From contig MEDY01000425.1 in assembly GCA_001724265.1 (NCBI GenBank), positions 1-23,678 of the forward strand: 23,678 bases of DNA, in the 5' to 3' direction. This document shows, in pieces, positions 1 to 7,900 of the stretch. This stretch comes from Rhizaria sp. SCN 62-66 (Eukaryota > Rhizaria, unplaced). Both the position numbers and the translations under genes were made by a program. Position 1 is the stretch's first letter. The number at the start of each line of letters is the position of its first letter. Under the pieces are notes generated by a model. The model was not told the origin of the DNA and made no database searches. It saw nothing but the letters and a program-made list of their open reading frames with translations.

Positions 1-524
1 GGTAATCTAGGGATGTTTATTGGGGATGGGGGGTGCCTCAACATCACAAACATGTGGGGTGGGAGAGGCAAACGGCCCAATTCGCGACCCCCGTGTCAAC
101 ACCAACCACGAGTGTTTTTTTGTGTCGGAGCTTGACAAGTATGAAGAAGGCCACTCAGAGATACAGATGCAGGTTTGATTCGTATAATTAACACAATATT
201 GCTTCGCGTATTTGAGACGTTTGGTGCGATTAGATTGAGGCCGCTTGACGATCAAATAATCGGTATACTAGTATCCTTCAAATCGGCGCCTCAATGCCGT
301 ATGCAAAAGCGAGGTGCAACCCAAATTCCTCAATGATGGTATATCAACGAATTCAAGCGAACTAGCAATGATGCGCCATTTTAAAGAGCTGCACGTATTG
401 AAATATATGTATTTGGGACTTAATATTGGTTAATATCTGTATACAGCTCACAATCATCACTTTTCCCTCGTCTACCTCGCTCAACACCACGGCTGTTATC
501 GTCACCGCCATCCCAAAGGCATAA
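1..524. other. AT-rich flank, no convincing gene
   Basis: No reading frame here looks coding. The composition is AT-rich, like the introns and other intergenic DNA of this window. The last ~70 bases before 525 become pyrimidine-rich (cttttccctcgtctacctcg at about 461-480), which could be a 5' leader of the downstream gene. If the gene at 525 is only a 3' exon, much of this stretch would be intron; I saw no donor of the GTACG type in it. Confidence 0.5.
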
Positions 525-1259
525 ATGTCGGCCTCTCTTGTTGCAACCGCATCATCGGCCACATCGCGGGCTCTTAACATTGCTCTTCCGGCCATTGTTA
601 TTCAGTCTTCGCTCCAGTCCTGGGTTGCTAGCAAGCAAGGTAGACTGATTGACGATTTCAACAGCTTCTGCAGCAAAAATAACGCGGACGCTCTCGTCGT
701 CTGTTTTCTTGCCACAGAGCCCAAACTTGCGCGTCACATTGTCGTTTACTCGCCCTCGCCGCGCATTGCGTCCTCTCTTGTCTTCGGGCCATATCTTCCT
801 TCTGATAGCAATACTAGCAGCACTGTCAGTGGAACTGAGGCGGACACGAGCTTCGCTGCTGCAGCCGCGACCGCAGGGCTTGCAGGCGGGTTTGCTCCTG
901 ACACAGGCGTGTTTGCTCCCTCTATGCTGGGGCTCACTCCGGTGCGCCTGTGTGCGACTGGCGTGGCAAGTCGCTCGTGGGACCCGTTTCACCCCGAGGA
1001 GCCTGCGCAGCCGAACTGCGGCAGTGTGGGCGAAGATGCTGTTTTGTTGACAACGGAGAATGCCAGCAATGCGCGCAACTTGCTATCAGCAGCTTTCCCC
1101 GTGAACAGCAACAGCAGTGTAAGTCTTAATAATGAGCTTCCGGTGTTGATGGCGTTTGAGCAAGCCGAGGTCGCGCACAGCCGTAAGCAAGTGTTGCCCC
1201 TCGTAAATGCAGTGGTGAAAGCAACGGCACGCGTGTTTGCGAACGGCTGCGATGTATGA
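525..1259 (+). CDS. DHHA2-domain C-terminal part of an exopolyphosphatase/prune-like protein
   Basis: The open frame gives 244 residues ending in TGA. Residues about 27-80 (SSLQSW, then LIDDFNSFCSKNNADALVVC, then an RHIVVYSP strand) resemble the C-terminal DHHA2 domain of DHH-superfamily phosphoesterases such as fungal PPX1 and animal prune, which hydrolyse polyphosphate or short phosphate chains. Near the C-terminus, SRKQVLPL at about residue 219 matches the SRKQ...P element I associate with the end of that family. An Ala/Ser/Thr-rich insertion lies at roughly 95-130. The N-terminal DHH catalytic half, with its metal-binding Asp/His motifs, is absent. The ATG at 525 directly follows an in-frame TAA, so this is either a real start of an odd short protein or the last exon of a gene starting left of the window; an acceptor-like ttgttattcag ends at 605, just before SSLQSW. 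Family assignment is by eye from memory. Confidence 0.5.
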   Translation: MSASLVATASSATSRALNIALPAIVIQSSLQSWVASKQGRLIDDFNSFCSKNNADALVVCFLATEPKLARHIVVYSPSPRIASSLVFGPYLPSDSNTSSTVSGTEADTSFAAAAATAGLAGGFAPDTGVFAPSMLGLTPVRLCATGVASRSWDPFHPEEPAQPNCGSVGEDAVLLTTENASNARNLLSAAFPVNSNSSVSLNNELPVLMAFEQAEVAHSRKQVLPLVNAVVKATARVFANGCDV

Positions 1260-2069
1260 ACGGCTAGTACGGTTACCGCCGCGTTGAAATAACATATTTA
1301 TTTATACACCTGAATTGTGAATTGCACTGCGGGTGTCAGATGGCCGTCGTAGTCTCACCCACAATCACGGACATGCAGCAGCAACAACGACAGCAACAGC
1401 GACAGGAACATTTATTTGCGAGATTGTGATGGCCTTACTGGAGGTTTGGCATTTTGAAGCGAGACAACAATGTATAATCGCAGTGTGAAACTTTTGCGCT
1501 CACGGCCACAGGTTCGAAACCACCACAAAAACAAAAGCAGATCCATAGCATAACATGATGAAATCAAATGTTATGCCACAAAATGCACATATATGCACAT
1601 ATTGGCATCATCCTACTTGTGTAACTGCGTTGATTGTAAACCACATAACGATTGGGTCGTCGTTGTACTAGTATTCTCTTCAATAAAACATAAAAAGATG
1701 TATTTCAGCCGAGTATATATCCATCTGTTCAGCTTACAACAACTAATGATTAGGACCAACATGTACACTCGACAAATATATTGTCAGGAACACATTAGTC
1801 AACAACTTTGAACTTAATACTCAAAGTCTGATGTCTTCAACGCTTGTTATGAAAAGTGTCTGTGACCATGGTGAGCAGTTTCAGTGTTCTGGAACTCTCT
1901 GGAACAACCCGATGGAATCGGCACCGCTTTGGTGCAATTCATGATATAATAATAACTCAATACAAGTCGACCTTTTTCACTTGGACTTGGATCCTCTAAC
2001 TCTAACAATGCGACGTGAACATCAAAAGTCACTCGAAAGTCTGATGATGATGCGCTGGTGCTCAAGTTG
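1260..2069. other. Convergent intergenic region (3' sides of two genes)
   Basis: This is AT-rich DNA between the end of the + strand gene and the end of the - strand acyltransferase gene, so it should hold both 3' untranslated regions. A short imperfect CAG/CAA-type repeat (cagcagcaacaacgacagca and onward) lies at about 1376-1409. I see no tRNA, no mobile element and no credible reading frame. Confidence 0.55.
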
Positions 2070-4129
2070 TTAGCGCACCCTCAACTCATTGTCGTTAAGT
2101 TGTGCTGTCTCGTCAAAGCGCACAGCCTTGCCGCTCTTGGTTGCGTTCTTTGCCGTGACGCCGGCGGTCTTTGGAGTCTCAGCACCAACATCATTGCTGT
2201 CGTCGACCTCCCTGCTCTCGTCGCCATCAGCGTCATCCTCGTCTTCTTTGTCATCACCATCATCCTCTTTCTCGAACTCGTCATCGTCGACGTCGTCAAT
2301 GTTGCCGTTGTCGTTCTCCGTGTTTGCCTTGCTATCAATGTTGTTCTTGTTATTGCCGCTGGCACAACCACTGACGTAATCGCCTCCACTGTTGATGTTG
2401 CTCTACTCCGCGCCAGGCGCGGCCGCAACCTCATCCTTGACACTTCCCGTTCCTGTAGCGGTCCCTGACGTCGCCTTCTGGTTCACTGTCTCGCCAAGAC
2501 TCTTCGTCTCTCCCTTTGCTTTGCTGTCGCCGCCCTTGGACTTGACACCAGTCACCTTCTTGGCGTCAACCACGACCATGACCTCGTCCTCCGCCATGCC
2601 AATCTGCCGGCTGAAAGTGGCGAACATCTGCTTCTGCGCTGTCATGAACTGCTCCAGTACGGCCGCCACCTGTGCATCACTCGGCTCAGCGCACAGCGCG
2701 ACCTCGATGGGGTGACCGTAGACGACGGTAACCTCCTTGCGGAGCGGAACCCAGGTGCCGAAGTACCCGGAGAAGAAGATCATGGGCATGCGGAGCACTG
2801 AGTACACCATCTTGTCCAGCCAGCGGGGCAGGTGGACTCGGCGGTACATGTACTTCTCACCTAAGCAAAGCACAATAAGTTATTGCCAATAATAATAGCG
2901 ATCAGTAAGCGTGACATATTTTAAGGGTGCATTATTTTTAAGTCGAATGAATTCCGTAAGAGTTATGATGATATCTTCCCGCACGTGAAACATTGCTTCG
3001 TCTACATCAGGAACCGACGGTTTTCAAGTTCCATATTGACGGTTCGATGGCGTACCTAACGCGAGCACCGGCACCAGTGGCACACCGTGCTGAATTGCGA
3101 GCCTAATGAACCCTGAGCGCGACAGCAGCGTCGTGGCCTTGCTTTCAGGGTCCGTGGTCAGGATCTCGGCCGTGCCGCCGGGATACACCGCGGCGTTCAA
3201 GCCCTCACGGAGGCAACGGCTGGCCGACGAGCGGCGGGCGTCAATAGCGCCCAGCCACTGAAAATAAATAAATTTAGGTAAAGTGCAAGATGGGAATCGA
3301 GTGAGAGAGTGTAGGTGAGTGCGAGTGCTAGTCTTGAACAGTGCATAGAGCAAAGCAATTCAACTTGAAGCTCCTACATATCAGCGCTCACATGTTGAGC
3401 ACGTACGAGACAGAGTTCACGTGACCCGGGAATTGAAAACAGCATGCTTGCAGCAAAGATACGCGGGATCTGCAGTCCTGGGAAGAGCTGCTGAAAGATT
3501 CCTCCCCACATCGTCAGCCGTGAATGGATCAAAATGCCGTGCGGATACACACCGAAGAAGTACTGGCGCTTCGGGTCTAGCTTGGCGAGACGCGCGACTT
3601 CCATGTACCCCCACTCGTGCGTGTAGTTCCAGCCCCAGTGCGACTGCAGCCAGGGCCAGATTGACGCGCGCTTACAGTCGCGGCCTGCGCTGATGTCGCT
3701 CAGCTTGGCGACGTACCACGCCCAGGCGGCGAGCACGGCCGCGCGGGGCAGCATAAACGGGAGAAAGGACCAGAGGAGCGCGGAGAGCGAGAGTAGGACG
3801 AAGCCAAAGCAGATGTTGTGCACGGTGACGAAGCAGAAGGTGAACCGCGCGAGCTGGTGCAGCAGCGTCTCGCTGCCGGGGGCCGGCGAGCGGTCGACAT
3901 GCATCGACGCCGGGGACCCGGGGTGCGCGGCGTATAGCGAGTCAGGTGCGCGTGAGAGCGTGGCGGAGAGTGGGAACAGGTGGTTCTGGCGGCGGAAGGA
4001 GATGACCTTGATCTCAGGCTCGGCGTCAAAAGCCGTCTGTTGAGATGGGGTCAGGGGGGTGTTCTCGGTGCCCAAGGGCCTGGATGAGTCGGCACCAGGT
4101 CTTGGGGGAAACGGAGTGGCGGATTCCAT
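2070..4129 (-). CDS. DGAT2-family acyl-CoA:acylglycerol acyltransferase with long acidic C-tail
   Basis: Exons are 4129-3407, 3257-3056 and 2860-2070, giving 571 residues if the TAG at 2403-2405 (codon 461) is sense, or 460 if it stops. The family makes triacylglycerol or related neutral lipids at the ER from acyl-CoA and an acylglycerol or alcohol. Residues 1-90 are a variable N-terminus; about 95-142 form one or two hydrophobic membrane segments; FFGVYPHG (191-198) is the family's PHG active-site motif. AVYPGGTAE and RSGFIRLAIQHG in exon 2 match the conserved glycine-rich and RxGFxKLAL blocks, and exon 3 has VTVVYGHPIEV near the catalytic domain end. The splice junctions restore the family alignment exactly (ALG|EKY). 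After the core come a Lys/Ser/Thr linker and, beyond the TAG, a 110-residue Asp/Glu/Asn-rich tail ending at TAA 2070-2072. The exact substrate (diacylglycerol, monoacylglycerol or wax alcohol) cannot be told. It shares a divergent promoter region with the SH3 gene. Confidence 0.9.
2403..2405 (-). other. In-frame TAG at codon 461 of the DGAT2-family gene
   Basis: The third exon reads GAG TAG AGC and then stays open in the same frame for 110 further codons until TAA at 2070-2072. The downstream codons are strongly biased (GAC, GAG, AAC, AAG, GGC) and spell an acidic tail, which looks coding rather than untranslated. The TAG is therefore probably sense or read through. Confidence 0.7.
2861..3055 (-). 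other. Intron 2 of the DGAT2-family gene
   Basis: On the minus strand it begins GTACGCC at 3055 and ends TTGCTTAG at 2861, 195 nt, phase 1. Removing it joins LALG to EKYMYRRV, matching the family's FGE junction. It is AT-rich. Confidence 0.85.
3258..3406 (-). other. Intron 1 of the DGAT2-family gene
   Basis: On the minus strand it begins GTACGTGC at 3406 and ends TTTATTTTCAG at 3258, 149 nt, phase 0. Removing it joins SRELCL to WLGAIDAR, which keeps the family alignment. It has a pyrimidine- and T-rich 3' end. Confidence 0.88.
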
Positions 4130-4966
4130 AACAGCTCTAAGGGAAAATATGTGCAGTTTGTAAAGGTATCAAACGACGACGATGCAGTGAGTGAAATAGA
4201 AGGAGAGTCAATGGAGGTCACATCAAGAGGCAATCTGACGCATCAATATGGCTATAATTCAGCAGATACAAATGTAGGTGCAGATATAGTATAGTACGCC
4301 AGCAGTAGCACACTTGAAAACTGTTTTTTCAATAGCCATATCCAAAGTGACGATTAGATAATGCTTGTGTAATGATCACAAAGTTGATGTCGAGCCCTCG
4401 GCCGAGATGTCGAGCCGAGGGTCTCTGACTGACAGACCAAGCGACCCGTTGGACGGCAGGCTTCTTGTTTTCTGACGCCCGGACTGGTTTGAATTCGGAT
4501 AAAAAAGGAATGCCGATGGACCACTTCTGAGCGTCAAATTCGATTTTTATATCCGCTACAACTGTCTTCATATGCGTAGATATGTGTTCCGCTTATTAAA
4601 TTTGTTACATTAAATGTCTAGATCTCCCCCGGGGCTCCTAAAACGTCCTTCTTTGAGGCGGTCTTCTCTCCTCCTCTTCCGCATATTTGCCCCAGTATAT
4701 CTCTATGAAATTGAAGGCATAACAGCGCTTACTCTGTCAAATTGTTTTTTGTGTTTGATGGTTTTGTATAGCTACGCTCTGTATTAACAGGCGCTTGTGA
4801 AAGCTTTATAGTGCCACTTTTGCACGTCGCCGTTACTTGCTCATCTCTCGATTGTGACAGAGAGAGAGGCTCCGTACCCTCGCCTCATCCCAAGCGCGCT
4901 TGCGCCTCTGCCTGGACTATCAGCTCAGCCCTGCCGACACCTCATTTGGCGCGACCTTCACTGACG
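4130..4966. promoter_or_regulatory. Divergent intergenic region, likely bidirectional promoter
   Basis: These 837 bases separate the start codons of the DGAT2-family gene (left, -) and the SH3 gene (right, +), so they must hold both promoters and leaders unless more 5' exons exist. The last ~150 bases before 4967 are pyrimidine-rich (for example ctcatctctcgatt), consistent with a 5' leader. Directly upstream of the acyltransferase ATG, the minus strand reads ttttcccttag, which resembles a splice acceptor, so a 5' UTR intron is possible there. I cannot point to a TATA box or transcription start. Confidence 0.5.
4386..4421. repeat. Direct repeat plus hairpin in divergent promoter region
   Basis: An 11-base direct repeat, gatgtcgagcc, occurs at 4386-4396 and 4406-4416. 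Overlapping it is a perfect 8-base inverted repeat: ccctcggc (4395-4402) and gccgaggg (4414-4421) with an 11-base loop. It is a GC-rich island in AT-rich DNA. A paired binding site or a folded RNA would both fit; neither is shown. Confidence 0.6.
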
Positions 4967-7900
4967 ATGTCGACCGCTGACGGTGTCGCGGGCACAACGC
5001 CCCCTGTCGCGGCAGCAGACCCAAACATCCAGAACGAGAACGCTGACGACACCCACGCCGCCGCGGCCACCACTGAGGACGCTGGTGACGCCCCAGCTCC
5101 CGAGGCCGCAGCCAGCATTTCTGAGAGTACTAAGACTAGGGCGAGTGCAAGTGAGACAACTGCGGCGCCGCTCCCGTCTGTTTCCGAAAACGCAGAAGGG
5201 TCCACTGATGCAGCGACTGCAGCGGAGACAACAGCGGCGGACACAGCGACACACGCGGTGACGGCAGCCAGCACAGATGCTCCTGCAGCCACAGATGCGC
5301 CCGCAACCGCCGAGGCCGCTGCACCGGCTGCAACGGCCGCAGCGACCGCTGCTGAGACTGGGGCAGCGGCAGCAGCTGAGACGCAGCCGCCTTCTCAGCC
5401 GATCTCTGCGTCTGCCTCCGACGCTGCCGCAGACGCGCCTGCAGCTGCAGCGGCCGCAGATGCCCATACCACTGCTAACGCGACCAGCCCTGGCAGCGCT
5501 GCAGAGGTGGAGACTGTGCCCGCCGCCGTCGCTGCGGCTGCGGCTGCTGTGTCTGCCGCAGGCCCCAAGAAGGCGGCCCCCTCCAAGCCGGCCCCCTCGA
5601 AGCCCGCGCCCGCGGCCCCTGCCCCGGCCGTCCCTGCCCCCGCGGCGCCGAGTGACCATGTCGCTGCCGCTCCGTCCAACTCTGCTGGCACCGACTCCGC
5701 GCGCGTGCCTGCTGATGCCGAAGCCAAGACATCTGGGGCTGCTGCGGTGACTGTCGTGGCCGCACCTGCCACCACCGACGCTGTCCCGGTTGCGTCCGCT
5801 GTGACGGCGACTGTGGCGGCGTCGACCCCGCCGTTGCCGCCCACCACGCCTCCCCCACAGGCGCCGGCGACCGCGGCGGCTGCGGTGACCGCGGGCCCCG
5901 CCGTGACTCGCACTGCCAGCACCACGTCCTTGCCCGCGATGCCCACGCTGTCGTCCTCGGCCTCAGCCTCCGCCGTGACGACCAACCCGAGCGCCGCGAC
6001 CGCCGCGGCCCCGCCCAGCCCCCCGGTCAACACCGCGAATATGAGTGCGAATGCCAGTGCAAGTGCGGGCGGCGGCCCCGGCGCGGCGGTCGTCACCCCA
6101 GGCTTCCGCGGGGGCACGCCCACCTTGTGGCGCCGCGGCAGCCTGCCCCGCGCGCTGTCCACCGCGCCCGTGCCCGCCTCGCCGCCGCTCCACAACAACA
6201 GTATCGCTAACTCAAACAGTAGCGCCAGCAGCAGCACCGCCAGTGGCGGTACTGTGGGACCGAGTCGCGCGGCGCCGCAGCGCGCGGCCCCCAGTCGCGC
6301 CCCGCCGCCGCCCGGCGGCAGCACCACCAGCGCCGGTAACGCCAACACTGCCGGCATCGCGCTGTCGCTCACCGCGCCGTCCCCCGTCGCCCAGAACAAC
6401 AACAACAACAACAACAACGCTGGCACGCCGACGATGACGGCGGCGGCCGCGGCTGCGGGCACGAGCTCGGTGGCGACGGGCCCCTCGCGCCCGGCGCTGA
6501 CGCGGCCCGGGACGGCGCGCCTCACGCGGCGCGGGCTCGGCGACCTCAACGTCGCCGCGGCCTCGCCCGCGCCGCAGACGCACACGCTCGCGAGCGGGGG
6601 CAACACGGCCGCGGACGACACTGCGAGTGCTGGCGGTTCCGCGCTCGGCACGAACCGGCGCGCGACGCGGCGCAGCAGCATCGTCGCCGGCCTCGCCACG
6701 CCGGGGCTGCTCTCGGCGCAGCAGGCGCAAGCGCAGGGACAGGGAGGTCAGATGCAGCCGCCACAGCCGTCGGCGACGCCCGCGCTGCGCGGCACCAGCG
6801 CGCGCACGCGGCGGTCCAGCCTCGTCGCGGGTTCGGGCGGGTCCCTGCTACCTAACGCTAACGCCGGCGCCAACGTCAGCGCCAGCTCCGGGAGCAACAA
6901 CGACCGGAACTCTGGCAGTGGCAGCGTGGGCAGGCCGCAGACGCCGTCGAACGCGTCCGGCGGCACGGCGACGCTGAGCAACAACAACAGCAACAGCAAC
7001 ATGATGACCGCGGCCACCATGGGCCTGGGCAGCCCGACGACCCCCGGCTCGGCCGCCAACAGCAGCGGCACCAACCTCAACAGCTCGACCAACGCGTCGG
7101 CGGCCGCAACGGGAATGGGGCCCAAAGGCCTGTCCATCGCGCCGCGCGGCCCCGGGTTCAGCGCGGCACCGACCCCCGCGCACGGCTTGCTCACCGCGAC
7201 CCCTGCCGCTGGGGCCGCGGCGGCCCACGGCCACCCCGTCATGCCAGGCACGGGCAGTCACGGACACCACGGCGGCGCCAACCCGGTGGGCTTCTCGCCC
7301 TTCGCGCTGCCGCCGGGGTACCGCGCGCCCGTGGAGTGGTCCGTGGACGACCTGATCGTGTCGCCGCAGCAGCTCGACGCGCTCTTCGGGCCCGGCGCGG
7401 GCGAGCAGATGATGCGCGAGACGCAGAACGTCGACCTCAAGCTGCTGCTGCTCAACGCCGCCAAGCGCACGGGGCTTGCCCCGACCGCGCCGCAGTTGCA
7501 GCGGGCAGCGGCGGCCGCGGCGGCGGCGGACGCGGCGGCAGCGGCCGCGGCGGCCACGGCTGCGACGGCAGCGGGCAAGTCCGGCAAGGGCAAGGACCGT
7601 GGCAGCGGGAGCGCGAAGGACAAGGACGGCGCGGGCGCGGACGACGGCAAGGACGGCGCCGACGAAAAGCGCCACCGCAGTCGCCGGCGCAAGCACGACG
7701 ACAGGCGGCGCAAGCGTGGCGGCGGCGGCGACGGCGACGACGCCGAGTCTGACAACAACAACAACGACGGAGGCGACGGCAAAGATGGTGACGGCACGCG
7801 TCGCCGCCACCGCCGCCGCTACCGCCACCACCGCAGCAGCCGCCGCGGCACGGCCGCTGGCGCTGGCGCCGAGGACGGCGACGGCGACGGTGACCGCGAC

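Noticed and set aside
7-255. 82-residue minus-strand frame at the left edge
   Set aside because: It has a non-ATG start, AT-rich codons and no recognisable similarity.
1505-1525. ggttcgaaacc, resembling a tRNA B box
   Set aside because: The flanking bases do not form a T-stem and no A box or cloverleaf can be drawn upstream.
4329-4571. ATG-started 80-residue frame on the minus strand in the divergent spacer
   Set aside because: Its composition is intermediate, there is no recognisable domain and no GTACG donor to link it to the acyltransferase gene, and it overlaps the hairpin island. Left uncalled.
5395-6699. Long antisense open frame (434 residues) opposite SH3 gene exon 1
   Set aside because: It is a shadow caused by GC-rich, repeat-heavy coding on the + strand. 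It has no recognisable domain and consists of low-complexity Ala/Val/Gly. Similar shadows at 6848-8113, 9071-10462 and 11214-12395 (-) were rejected for the same reason.
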